The notes under the pieces were generated by a model that was not told the DNA's origin, searched no databases, and saw only the letters and a program-made list of their open reading frames with translations. The translations under genes and the position numbers were made by a program. This document shows positions 50,937 to 59,518 of a DNA stretch of 64,000 nt, piece after piece. The stretch comes from Sulfuritalea hydrogenivorans sk43H (GTDB taxonomy: Bacteria; Pseudomonadota; Gammaproteobacteria; Burkholderiales; Rhodocyclaceae): NCBI RefSeq assembly GCF_000828635.1, contig NZ_AP012547.1, positions 2,728,001 to 2,792,000 of the forward strand, given 5' to 3'. Every line of letters begins with the position of its first letter. Position 1 is the stretch's first letter.

Positions 50937-52670
50937 ATGAAACGAACTGGCGCCTGGCTCGCGGTACGAGCCCTCGAAGCCCTCGGCATCAAATACACCT
51001 TCGGCATTCCCGGCGTGCACAACACCGAGCTGTACGACGAACTCAACAGTTCGGATCTGATCACGCCGATACTGGTGACCCACGAAGGCGGCGCCTCGTT
51101 CATGGCCGACGGCGTCAGCCGCACCTCGGGGCAGACCGGCACGCTGGTGATCGTCCCCGCCGCCGGCGCCACCCATGCCGCCAGCGGCATCGGCGAAGCC
51201 TTTCTCGATGGCGTGCCGATGCTGGTGATCTGCGGTGGCATCCGCACCGATCTGGACAAGCGCTACCAGTTGCACCAGATGGATCAGCACGCCTTCCTCA
51301 AGCCCCTGACCAAGGCCACCTTTCTCGTCACCGCTCACGCCGACATCGTGCCGACGCTGTTCAAGGCCTGGGAAATTGCCCACTCCGGCGAGCCGGGCCC
51401 GGTCTTCGTCGAGATTCCGGTGAACCTGCAAATGTTTCCCGGCGAAGCAGGCGACATTCCGGCGCCGCCTGCAATCGCCAGGCCGCAGCCGACGGTTGCG
51501 ACAGACATCCGGCGCGCGGCGGAAATGCTGCTGGCTGCAAAGCATCCGGCAATGTTCGTCGGCTGGGGGGCCCGCGATGCGCATGAGCAAACGCGGGCCA
51601 TCGCCGAATTCCTCCAGGCGCCGGTGGCCACCACCCTGCAAGGCCTGTCGGTGTTCTCCGCTGCCCACCCGCTGCACACCGGGTTCAGCTTCGGCGCCTC
51701 GGCCGTGCCGGCGGCGCGCAACGCATTCGCCGACTGCGACTGCCTGCTGGCGGTCGGCACCCGCTTTGCCGAAATCGCCACGGGCAGCTTCGGCGTCACG
51801 GTGCCGCCGAACCTGATCCACGCCGACATCAATCCGGCGGTGTTCAGTGCCAACTATCCGGCGGCCGTGGCGCTGGAAGGCGACGCGGCCGCGGTACTGA
51901 CCGCGCTGCTGGAGGAACTGCGAAGAGTCGGCGCTGGCGCCACGGCGAATGTGGAGCTGCAGCAGCGCATCGCCCGCGACAAGGCGGCCTACAACGAGGA
52001 ATGGCTGCGCCACGACAGCGGCGGCAAGGTCAATCCGGCGGTGTTCTTCAACGCGCTGCGCGCGGCGGTGCCCGACGATGCGATCGCCGTGGTCGATGAC
52101 GGCAACCACACCTACCTGACGGCGGAGCTGTTCCCGGTTCGGCAACCCAAGGCGCTGATCGTGCCGACCGATTTCAACAGCATGGGCTACGCGGTGCCGG
52201 CCGCCATCGGCGCCAAGCTGGCCAACCCCGGCCGTGAAGTGTTCGCCATCATCGGCGACGGCGCCTTCACCATGACCTGCATGGAAATCGTTTCCGCCAC
52301 GCGCATCGGCCTCGGCCTGGTGTTCTACGTGTTCCACGACGGCGAACTGTCGCAGATTGCCCAGGCCCAGGAGATTCCGTTCAATCGCAAGCCCTGCACG
52401 GCGCTGGGCGCCATCGACTTCAGCGGTGTCGCCATCGCCACCGGCGCCGAGTACCTGCCGGTGCCGTCAAACGATGGCGTAGCGGCTGCGATCGCACGAG
52501 CGCGCGAACTGGCCGCCGCCGGGCGGCCGGTAATCGTCGACCTGATCATGGACTATTCGAAGCGCACGACCTTCACCCTCGGCGCGGTCAAGACCAACTT
52601 CAGGCGTTTCCCCCTCGCCCAGCGCCTGCGCATGGTGACCCGCGCGATCAAGCGCAAGATTACCGGCTGA
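50937..52670 (+). CDS. Thiamine-diphosphate-dependent enzyme (acetolactate synthase-like)
   Basis: A 577-residue enzyme with three typical domains. The catalytic glutamate is in VTHEGGASFMADG (near residue 48), the central domain begins with VATDIRRAAEMLLAAKHPAMFVGWGA, and ThDP/Mg binding is at IIGDGAFTMTCMEI with FHDG where most relatives have NN. It belongs to the acetolactate synthase/benzoylformate decarboxylase/glyoxylate carboligase group; the reaction is undetermined. GGAGGA precedes the start. A dispersed-repeat copy encodes RVGAGATAN near residues 330-338, between domains. It is paired with the upstream FAD dehydrogenase. Confidence 0.88.
   Translation: MKRTGAWLAVRALEALGIKYTFGIPGVHNTELYDELNSSDLITPILVTHEGGASFMADGVSRTSGQTGTLVIVPAAGATHAASGIGEAFLDGVPMLVICGGIRTDLDKRYQLHQMDQHAFLKPLTKATFLVTAHADIVPTLFKAWEIAHSGEPGPVFVEIPVNLQMFPGEAGDIPAPPAIARPQPTVATDIRRAAEMLLAAKHPAMFVGWGARDAHEQTRAIAEFLQAPVATTLQGLSVFSAAHPLHTGFSFGASAVPAARNAFADCDCLLAVGTRFAEIATGSFGVTVPPNLIHADINPAVFSANYPAAVALEGDAAAVLTALLEELRRVGAGATANVELQQRIARDKAAYNEEWLRHDSGGKVNPAVFFNALRAAVPDDAIAVVDDGNHTYLTAELFPVRQPKALIVPTDFNSMGYAVPAAIGAKLANPGREVFAIIGDGAFTMTCMEIVSATRIGLGLVFYVFHDGELSQIAQAQEIPFNRKPCTALGAIDFSGVAIATGAEYLPVPSNDGVAAAIARARELAAAGRPVIVDLIMDYSKRTTFTLGAVKTNFRRFPLAQRLRMVTRAIKRKITG
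51924..51950 (+). repeat. Dispersed 24-bp repeat, copy in the ThDP enzyme
   Basis: AGAGTCGGCGCTGG then CGCCACGGCGAAT, read in frame as RVGAGATAN in an interdomain stretch. Confidence 0.75.
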
Positions 52671-52726
52671 GCGGGCAACGCGGATTCTCCCTATCATGAA
52701 CGCGGATTCTTGACCGGACATTCTTC

Positions 52727-52754
52727 TTGAAATTTGCTGTCGCGGTGCTAGATT
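52727..52754 (+). promoter_or_regulatory. Sigma-70-like promoter of the small exported protein
   Basis: TTGAAA (52727-52732) and TAGATT (52749-52754) with a 16-bp spacer lie 33 bp upstream of the 46-aa ORF. Confidence 0.5.
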
Positions 52755-52787
52755 CCTATTTCCGCACCCACCCCACGGAGGTCACAC

Positions 52788-52928
52788 ATGAAGAGAATCG
52801 CCGCCCTCATGCTTGTCGTGTTTTCCCTTGCGGCCACGTCGGCCTGGGCTTGCCCGGGCGACAAGGCCAAGGATGACGGCAAGCAGTCGACGCCGAAGAA
52901 GCCCACGACATCGCTCACGATCGACTGA
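52788..52928 (+). CDS. Small exported protein (46 aa)
   Basis: The ORF is short but well supported: GGAG 7-10 nt before ATG 52788, a promoter-like sequence upstream and a strong terminator 22 nt downstream. The product has a signal peptide (MKRIAALMLVVFSLAATSAWA) and a mature part of about 25 residues that is lysine-rich and starts with a single cysteine (CPGDKAKDDGK). The cysteine follows the probable cleavage site, so it could be a periplasmic peptide; the lipobox is not convincing. I know no family. It is transcribed as a separate monocistronic unit. Confidence 0.65.
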   Translation: MKRIAALMLVVFSLAATSAWACPGDKAKDDGKQSTPKKPTTSLTID

Positions 52929-52950
52929 GTTCTTCGCCTGTTTCAAACCA

Positions 52951-52988
52951 CAAGAGCCGCCGCACCGAAATGCGGCGGCTCTTGTTTT
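52951..52988 (+). terminator. Strong rho-independent terminator
   Basis: A perfect 14-bp stem, CAAGAGCCGCCGCA (52951-52964) with TGCGGCGGCTCTTG (52971-52984), loop CCGAAA, then TTTT. It separates the small exported gene from the convergent diguanylate cyclase. Confidence 0.93.
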
Positions 52989-53001
52989 GCGCGGTGAACG
53001 A

Positions 53002-55986
53002 TCAGTGGTCTTGGGCCGGTTCTAAGAAATGCAACGCGTTGCGACCGGCCGCCTTGGCCCGGTACATCGCCAAATCCGCCTGCTTCAAAATTTCGTCAAC
53101 GGTTTTCTGGTGGCCGAAAAACAGCGTGCCGCCGATACTGGGCGTACTGCGGTACTCATGCTCCCCCAGCATGTAGGTCTTGTTGAGCGCGGCAAGAATC
53201 TTCCTGCCGGCCAATTCGGCCTGGGTGGCGGCTTCAAGCCGGTTGTCGCTCAAGCCTTCGAATATCACCACGAACTCGTCGCCGCCAAGGCGCGCCACCG
53301 TATCATCCTCGCGAACGCAGGAAACGAGGCGGCGCGCCACCTGTTGCAGCAGGAGGTCGCCCATGTCGTGGCCGAGCGTGTCATTGAGGGTCTTGAAATT
53401 GTCCAGGTCGAGGAACAGCAGCGCACCCTCCCGACCGCTGCGCGCGCTGCACGCCATGGCGTGCTGCAAACGGTCCAGCAGGAGTCGCCGATTGGCCAGC
53501 TGGGTGAGTGAATCGTGATAGGCCATCCGCTCGATTTCGATCTCGGCTTCCTTGCGCTCGGTGATGTCGACCTGCGTGCCAACATAGTGGGTGACCGTGC
53601 CGTCGTCCCGTTTCACTGCGGTAATGGTCAGCCACTGCGGATAAATCTCCCCATTCTTGCGCCGGTTCCAGATTTCGCCCTGCCATGAGCCGTTTGTGGC
53701 GATGGTTTGCCACATAGATTCGTAGAACTCCTTGCCGTGGCGCCCGGAACTCAGCATGCTGGTCCTCTGCCCCACGACCTCCCCGGCGGCGTAGCCGGTG
53801 ATCTCGGAAAATGCCTTGTTGCTCCGCAGAATCACTCCATTGGCGTCGGTGATGACCATGCCCTCCTGCGATTCGAAGGCGATGGCGGCGATGCGCTGCT
53901 CCTGCTCGGCGCGCTTGCGCTCGCTGACATCCCTCACCAGCGCCAGAAAGCCGCTCGCATATTTTCCCGAGCCGGACAATTGGCTCATCGTGACATGGAA
54001 GAAATGCTCCTGGTCGTTTATGCGAAGCTGGAATTCGTGAGTACGGGTTTGCGCATCGGAAAAAATTCCAACCATGGCCTCGGCGATGAAATCGGATAGC
54101 GGCTGCGGCAGCGACTCGGCGAAGTAGTGGCCGAGCGCGGCTTCGGCGTCGACGGGAAAACCAAAGGATGCGGGCAGGTGATACTCGGTGACCTTTCCCT
54201 CGGTATCCACCACCAGGACCAGTTCCTGCAGCGAGCCGATGAGGTTGGCAAGCCGCGCTTCACGGGCCTTGAGCGCCGCCTCGTTGTGCTTGCGCTCCGA
54301 GATGTCGAGGACGGTGCCGACCATGCGCAGCGCCCGGCCATCGTCGCCGCGCTCCACGACCTTGCCGCGGGCGAGTATCCACACCCAGTGGTCGTCCTTG
54401 TGGCGCATGCGCTGTTCCGCCTCGTAGCTCGGCGTTTCGCCCTTGAAGTGGGCCGCGAGTGCCTTGCGCACCTGAGCGCGATCGGCCGGGTGAATCAGCC
54501 AGTCGTATGCTTGGGCGTCGATCTGGAACTCGTCCTTTGCAAAACCCAGCATTTCGAGAAAGCGCTCGTTCTGCACAAAGCGCCCGCTGGCAATATCCCA
54601 ATCCAGCAAGCCCAGATCTGCGCCTGCCAGCGCCAACTCCATGCGCTGCTGGCTCTCTGCAAGCTTCTCCGCGGCCTGCTTACGTTCGGTGATATCCGTG
54701 GCGACGCCGAGGTAGCCTGTAACGCCTCCATCCGAGTCCGCCAGGGCAGTCACCGACAACAGAACCGGCACACGCCGCCCATCCTTGCAAATGTAGGTCC
54801 ATTCGTTTTCGTCCGGCAGCCGGGTGTCGCGCGTCCTCATGACAAACACGTCGAATCCCGGCGCCACGATCCCGCCGGCTTCCTGCGACAGCAGGCCGGC
54901 GTGAGCCGCCACCTCCGCCGCATCGTGGAACAGCGCTGGCGTCTGCGTGCCGATCAATTCGTCGGCCCGATAACCGAGCAACGCCTCCGCACGCGGATTG
55001 AACACCGTGATGATGCCCTGCGGATCCGTGGCGATGATTGCGTAGGCCGCGTGCGTCAACACCGATGTCTTCAGCGCTTCGCTTTCCAATCGAGCCCGTT
55101 CGGCGACCTTGCGCTTGGTCACGTCGCGGAAGGTCCATACGCGACCGGTCACCCGGCCATCCATGCGCTGGGGCCGGGAGTACCTTTCAAAAACGCGACC
55201 ATCCTTGAACTGCAGCGTGTCCGCGGAGGACGCTTCGGGTTGCCCATAGAGTTCGTTCACCTTATTGATGAACTGTTGCGGGTCCTGCAGCTGGTCGAGG
55301 ACGAACTCCATCAAGGCCTTGTCGTCGCTTGCAGCAAGGAGCTCGGCAGAAATGCGCCACAGACTGGCAAACTGGGCGTTATAGGTGACGACCCGCCGCT
55401 TGTTGCTGATCACCAGTATCCCGTCGGACGCGGCTTCCAGGGTCGCACGTTGCAGCGACAGCGCCATCCGCATCTTGCGTATCAGGGTCGGTATGGGCAA
55501 TAGCACCAGCCAGATGGCCAGGGCGCCGATGAACCACAAGACCAGCGGCTTGCCGACGAAATAAGGCGGCGGCGCGATATCGAGCATGCCCAACACGATG
55601 TGGATGAGCCAGGCCAGCATGAACGTGCCGCTGTAGATAACCCCGGCCCGAATGCTGACGACCACGGAAAGCATGACGGCGATGGCCAGCATGGTTGCAG
55701 TGGTGATCGGCGGCAAGCCGCCGAAGATCAGCCCGACCAGGATCAGCCACATCCCGGTGGCGAAGAATTTCAGGGATTTTTGCGGCTGGCCTTTCCGGCT
55801 CATCCGCCAGGCAATCGCCACCAGCCCGATCAGGATCAGGCAGGCGGCAGCGGACACCGCCTTGCGGAAAAAAATGAAGGGCACGCCCACGACGAGGAAG
55901 GTGATCCCCACAGCGAGGAATGTGCCGTAGAAGCGATCCAGCAACTTTATGTTGGCTGTCTGATCGGTGTCTGAGCCGGAGGGCAT
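53002..55986 (-). CDS. Multi-PAS membrane diguanylate cyclase
   Basis: A 994-residue protein. The first 170 residues contain about six transmembrane helices, followed by several PAS/PAC modules (each ending like DVTKRK, DITERK, DISERK, DVSERK, DITERK) and a C-terminal GGDEF domain with intact RLGGDEF near residue 900, so it should make c-di-GMP. REDD, five residues before GGDEF, fits the inhibitory I-site RxxD. No EAL domain is present. It is monocistronic, and the stacked PAS domains suggest integration of redox, oxygen or ligand signals. The N-terminal helices are not a family I can name. Confidence 0.94.
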   Translation of the reverse strand: MPSGSDTDQTANIKLLDRFYGTFLAVGITFLVVGVPFIFFRKAVSAAACLILIGLVAIAWRMSRKGQPQKSLKFFATGMWLILVGLIFGGLPPITTATMLAIAVMLSVVVSIRAGVIYSGTFMLAWLIHIVLGMLDIAPPPYFVGKPLVLWFIGALAIWLVLLPIPTLIRKMRMALSLQRATLEAASDGILVISNKRRVVTYNAQFASLWRISAELLAASDDKALMEFVLDQLQDPQQFINKVNELYGQPEASSADTLQFKDGRVFERYSRPQRMDGRVTGRVWTFRDVTKRKVAERARLESEALKTSVLTHAAYAIIATDPQGIITVFNPRAEALLGYRADELIGTQTPALFHDAAEVAAHAGLLSQEAGGIVAPGFDVFVMRTRDTRLPDENEWTYICKDGRRVPVLLSVTALADSDGGVTGYLGVATDITERKQAAEKLAESQQRMELALAGADLGLLDWDIASGRFVQNERFLEMLGFAKDEFQIDAQAYDWLIHPADRAQVRKALAAHFKGETPSYEAEQRMRHKDDHWVWILARGKVVERGDDGRALRMVGTVLDISERKHNEAALKAREARLANLIGSLQELVLVVDTEGKVTEYHLPASFGFPVDAEAALGHYFAESLPQPLSDFIAEAMVGIFSDAQTRTHEFQLRINDQEHFFHVTMSQLSGSGKYASGFLALVRDVSERKRAEQEQRIAAIAFESQEGMVITDANGVILRSNKAFSEITGYAAGEVVGQRTSMLSSGRHGKEFYESMWQTIATNGSWQGEIWNRRKNGEIYPQWLTITAVKRDDGTVTHYVGTQVDITERKEAEIEIERMAYHDSLTQLANRRLLLDRLQHAMACSARSGREGALLFLDLDNFKTLNDTLGHDMGDLLLQQVARRLVSCVREDDTVARLGGDEFVVIFEGLSDNRLEAATQAELAGRKILAALNKTYMLGEHEYRSTPSIGGTLFFGHQKTVDEILKQADLAMYRAKAAGRNALHFLEPAQDH

Positions 55987-56100
55987 GGCAAATAGTGCGG
56001 CATGGGGAACGAAGTGCCATCTTACGGCACTCTATGTCCTTATGCATACCGGCAGGGCTTGCCATCAAACGTGTCCCGCCTTGGAGCGGGGCGGAGCTTC

Positions 56101-57009
56101 CTAGTCGGTAACCGCCTCGGTATCGGCCCTGCCCGAGAGCATGGTGGCGAACAGGCCACTGGCGACAATCAGCGCCACCCCTGCCCACCCAAACCACGAC
56201 AGGGTCTCACCCCACAACAGCGCGCCAAAAATACTGGAGAAGACCACCGTGGAATAGGCGAGGCTGGCGGAGACCAGGGTCTTGCCGCGCTTGTAGGCAG
56301 CCGTCATGCAGAGCTGGGCCAGCACGCCGAAGCCTCCTACGCCGACCAATAGCAGCCAGCCGCGCAGATCGATGGCATGGAACGGGTTGGCGGCCAGCAA
56401 CCAGGGCAAGCCGCCCAGCGCCGACACGACCGAGAAATAGAATACCGTGCGCCATTCCGGCTCGCCCAGTTCGCCCAGGCGGCGCACGTTGAGATAGGCA
56501 ATGCTGGAAATGATGCCCGAGCCCAGGCCGAAAACCGCACCCAGCCATTCGTCTTGGGCAAACACGGGTTGCAGCAGGAATACAACGCCGATGAAACCCG
56601 CCGCCAGCGCCGCGTAAAAGCCGCGGCGCACCGGCTCTCTAAGCCAAAGGGCCAGCAGCAGCGCCAGAAAGATCGGGGAGGTGTAATTCAAGGTCACTGC
56701 CGCCGCCAGCGGAATCAGGCTGATGGCGTAGAAATACATCACCAGCGAAACGAAGCCCGCCAGGCCGCGCACGGCGTGGGTTCGCGCATGCGGCGTTGCC
56801 AGCGGCAGCCGGCGCACCATGACGTAGGAGCCGATAATCAGCGTGGCGATGAAGCCACGCCAGAACACCAGTTCGGCTGCCGGGAATTGCGCCGAGCCGA
56901 GCTTTACGCAAACGCCCATGCAGGCGAACAGCAGGCTTGCCGCGATCATCCAGAGAGATGCCGCCGTACCGCCAACGCCGACTTTTGCAGCCGACAAATG
57001 CTTCGCCAA
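56101..57009 (-). CDS. EamA/DMT superfamily transporter
   Basis: A protein of about 302 residues with ten predicted helices in two EamA repeats (MIAASLLFACMGVCVKLGSAQFPAAELVFWRGF; LAYSTVVFSSIFGALLWGETLSWFGWAG). Members of this superfamily export amino acids, nucleotides or metabolites. The open frame starts with TTG 57009, directly after the Rieske stop codon; ATG 56949 would remove 20 residues. Those residues (AKVGVGGTAAS) are encoded by a dispersed-repeat copy, so the repeat may have changed the N-terminus. Co-orientation with the Rieske gene suggests an operon. Confidence 0.85.
   Translation of the reverse strand: MAKHLSAAKVGVGGTAASLWMIAASLLFACMGVCVKLGSAQFPAAELVFWRGFIATLIIGSYVMVRRLPLATPHARTHAVRGLAGFVSLVMYFYAISLIPLAAAVTLNYTSPIFLALLLALWLREPVRRGFYAALAAGFIGVVFLLQPVFAQDEWLGAVFGLGSGIISSIAYLNVRRLGELGEPEWRTVFYFSVVSALGGLPWLLAANPFHAIDLRGWLLLVGVGGFGVLAQLCMTAAYKRGKTLVSASLAYSTVVFSSIFGALLWGETLSWFGWAGVALIVASGLFATMLSGRADTEAVTD
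56961..56987 (-). repeat. Dispersed 24-bp repeat at the EamA N-terminus
   Basis: A reverse-orientation copy, AAAAGTCGGCGTTGG then CGGTACGGCGG on the minus strand, read as KVGVGGTAA between the TTG and ATG start candidates. Confidence 0.75.
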
Positions 57010-58110
57010 TCAGATGTGCCCGGCCATCACGCGCCGATAGAACTCATGAAAGTGCTGCATGCCGTCTTCCATGGGCGACTGATAGGGACCGACTTCGCTG
57101 CGGCCCTGCTTCATCAGGGCGCGACGGCCGCGATCCATGCGCTCGCCGATGTCGTCGTCCTCGATCGCGGTTTCCATATACGCGGCCTGCTCGGCCTTGA
57201 TGAACTCCGGCTCGAACAGGGCGATATCCTCCGGATAGTAGAACTCGACCACATTCAGGGTCTTGTCCACATCCTGCGGAATCAGGGTCGACACCACCAG
57301 CACATGGGGATACCACTCGACCATGATATTGGGATAGTAGGTGAGCCAGATCGCGCCATGCCGTGGCAACTTGCCGTTGTAATACTCCAGCACGGCCTTG
57401 TGCCAGCGCTGATACGCGGCGGAACCCGGCTTTGCCAGCGAAGTGACGCCGACACGCTGTACCGAATACCAGTCGCCGAACTGCCAGGTCAGGTCGTCGC
57501 AGGTAACAAAACCGCCGAGTCCGGGATGATAGGGAACGACGTGGTAGTCCTCGAGATACACCTCGATGAAGGTCTTCCAGTTGTAGTTGCACTGATGCAG
57601 CTCGACATGATCGAGTTTGTAGCCTTCGAAGCTGAGCTCGCCCGCCACCTTCATGCCGGACAGGTCGGCGTTGGCCGAACGCGGCCCCCTGAACAACAGG
57701 CCCTGCCAGTTCTCCAGCTTCTGCTTGGCCAGATTGAGACAGGGATTGGCCGGAAAATGCGGCGCGCCGATCAGCTCGCCGCGGGCATCGTAGGTCCAGC
57801 GGTGGATCGGGCAGACGATGTTCTTTGCATTGCCGGAACCTTGCAGCATGATCGCCTGCCGATGGCGGCAAACGTTGGACATTTCGTAGAATCCGTCCGG
57901 CTGATGGACGACCATGCGCGCGTGGTCATGCCATTCCTGGGAGCGATAGTCGTGCACTTCGGGAACCATCAACTGGTGGCCGACATAGCCCGGGCCGGCA
58001 TCGAAGATCAGCTGCTTCTCCAGTTCGAAGAGCTTTTCGTCAAAGTACCACTCTACCGGGAACTGCGAAACGCCCGGAGAGAGAAGTGCGCGGGCGCCTA
58101 CATCGGACAT
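57010..58110 (-). CDS. Rieske oxygenase alpha subunit (aromatic-ring-hydroxylating type)
   Basis: A 366-residue oxygenase. The Rieske motif is Cys81-x-His83 and Cys100-x2-His103 (CRHRQ; CPIHRWTY), and the catalytic domain contains the mononuclear iron ligands in FIEVYLEDYHVVPYHPG. ATG 58110 is supported by GGAGG 9 nt upstream. No ferredoxin or reductase gene is adjacent, so electrons come from elsewhere. The substrate is unknown; this gene type often neighbours xseB-ispA-dxs in Rhodocyclales, so a housekeeping-type role such as hydroxylating a lipid or sterol-like compound is conceivable. Confidence 0.9.
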   Translation of the reverse strand: MSDVGARALLSPGVSQFPVEWYFDEKLFELEKQLIFDAGPGYVGHQLMVPEVHDYRSQEWHDHARMVVHQPDGFYEMSNVCRHRQAIMLQGSGNAKNIVCPIHRWTYDARGELIGAPHFPANPCLNLAKQKLENWQGLLFRGPRSANADLSGMKVAGELSFEGYKLDHVELHQCNYNWKTFIEVYLEDYHVVPYHPGLGGFVTCDDLTWQFGDWYSVQRVGVTSLAKPGSAAYQRWHKAVLEYYNGKLPRHGAIWLTYYPNIMVEWYPHVLVVSTLIPQDVDKTLNVVEFYYPEDIALFEPEFIKAEQAAYMETAIEDDDIGERMDRGRRALMKQGRSEVGPYQSPMEDGMQHFHEFYRRVMAGHI

Positions 58111-58270
58111 GATTCCCAACCTCCAAGAGGGTTTTCCCGAAAACCGGAAATGGACGGAAAACGAAGTTTCAGAGCAGGCTAATGTCTGCGTCAGCGGACG
58201 TTACGCCGAAACTTAAGACCCGTCAGGACTGACTTGCGGGTACAAACCCAACTGTATAATTGTAGCCAAT

Positions 58271-58300
58271 TTGACCAAGCGACGCAGCTTGGGCTATTTT
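58271..58300 (+). promoter_or_regulatory. Promoter for the xseB-ispA-dxs operon
   Basis: TTGACC (58271-58276) and TATTTT (58295-58300) are spaced 18 bp and lie 50 bp before xseB. A second candidate -10 (TATAAT, 58255-58260) with TTGCGG 15 bp before it lies just upstream. The rest of the 240-bp divergent gap holds nothing else clear. Confidence 0.5.
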
Positions 58301-58350
58301 TATACTTTTAACCTGCCCGCTGGTCAGCGCTTCCGGCCAAGGCTTCACTC

Positions 58351-58626
58351 ATGGCCACACTTCCGAACACTGCTACCAACATCGACTCGGCAACCGCCAA
58401 CGCTCCTTCGTTTGAAAGTGCGCTCGCCGAACTCGAGGGCATCGTCGCCGCGATGGAAGCAGGTCAAATGCCGCTGCAGGATGCGCTGGATGCCTACAAA
58501 CGCGGCGTGGCGCTGTTGCGCCACTGCCAGGAAACCCTGACCGTCGCGGAGCAGCAGATACGCATCCTCGACGCGGATGGACTTCGCGACTTCGACCCCG
58601 AGGCCAGCGGAGAACCGGAAAGCTGA
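58351..58626 (+). CDS. xseB: Exodeoxyribonuclease VII small subunit XseB
   Basis: A 91-residue protein with the family core FESALAELEGIVAAMEAGQMPLQDALDAYKRGVALLRHCQETLTVAEQQI. It forms the multi-copy small subunit of ExoVII, which degrades single-stranded DNA. The N-terminal 18 residues are a variable threonine/asparagine-rich extension. It is the first gene of the operon with ispA and dxs, as in most proteobacteria; the ispA start lies 7 nt downstream. Confidence 0.94.
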   Translation: MATLPNTATNIDSATANAPSFESALAELEGIVAAMEAGQMPLQDALDAYKRGVALLRHCQETLTVAEQQIRILDADGLRDFDPEASGEPES

Positions 58627-58633
58627 AGCAACC

Positions 58634-59518
58634 ATGAGTTTCCCGATCTGGATGTCCGGCATCCAGCAACGTACCGAATCCGCCCTGGAGGCCGCCCTGC
58701 CCGCTCCCGGCCTGGCTCCCGCGCGCCTGCATCAAGCGATGCGCTACTCCGTCCTCGGCGGTGGCAAGCGTGTCCGCCCCCTGTTGTGCCACGCGGCCGG
58801 CTCCCTGTTCGAGGCCGATTCCAGCGTGCTGGATGCCCCGTCGATTGCGGTCGAACTGATCCATGCCTATTCGCTGGTGCATGACGACCTGCCCTGCATG
58901 GACGACGATGTCCTGCGTCGCGGCAAGCCGACCTGCCATGTCGAGTATGACGAAGCCACTGCGCTGCTGGTCGGCGATGCCCTGCAAACCCACGCTTTCC
59001 AGGTGCTTTCCAGTCGCCTTCCCGGCATTGCCGCCGCCCGTCAACTCGACATGCTGCATTTGCTCGCCGTCGCCTCGGGATCACGTGGAATGGCGGGGGG
59101 GCAGGCCATCGACCTCGCTGCCGTAGGTGAACAACTGACGATCAGCGAACTGGAGTTCATGCACATACGCAAGACCGGCGCGCTGATTCGCGCCGCAGTA
59201 CTGCTGGGTGCCCATTGCGGCGAGGCCGCGCCGGATGCGCTGGAAAGCCTCGGCCACTTCGCCAACCGCATCGGGCTGCTGTTCCAGGTGGTCGACGATA
59301 TCCTCGACGCAGAAGCAAGCACCGCGACACTGGGCAAAACCGCAGGCAAGGATGCCGCGCAGAACAAGCCTACCTATGTCAACATCCTCGGCGTGAGCGA
59401 AGCCAAAGCGATGGCAGGCAAACTGAGACAGGAGGCGCACGATGCACTGGCTCCATTCGGCCAGTCCGCCTTGCGACTGCACGAACTTACCGACTTCATC
59501 GTCGAGCGAAACTTTTGA
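58634..59518 (+). CDS. ispA: (2E,6E)-farnesyl diphosphate synthase IspA
   Basis: A 294-residue prenyltransferase that condenses IPP with DMAPP and GPP to give farnesyl diphosphate. The first aspartate-rich motif is DDLPCMDDD, with [10 protein letters not shown] before it; the second is DDILD within [11 protein letters not shown]. It feeds ubiquinone, bactoprenol and hopanoid synthesis. It sits between xseB and dxs; its TGA stop shares one base with the dxs ATG, which implies coupled translation. Confidence 0.96.
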   Translation: MSFPIWMSGIQQRTESALEAALPAPGLAPARLHQAMRYSVLGGGKRVRPLLCHAAGSLFEADSSVLDAPSIAVELIHAYSLVHDDLPCMDDDVLRRGKPTCHVEYDEATALLVGDALQTHAFQVLSSRLPGIAAARQLDMLHLLAVASGSRGMAGGQAIDLAAVGEQLTISELEFMHIRKTGALIRAAVLLGAHCGEAAPDALESLGHFANRIGLLFQVVDDILDAEASTATLGKTAGKDAAQNKPTYVNILGVSEAKAMAGKLRQEAHDALAPFGQSALRLHELTDFIVERNF

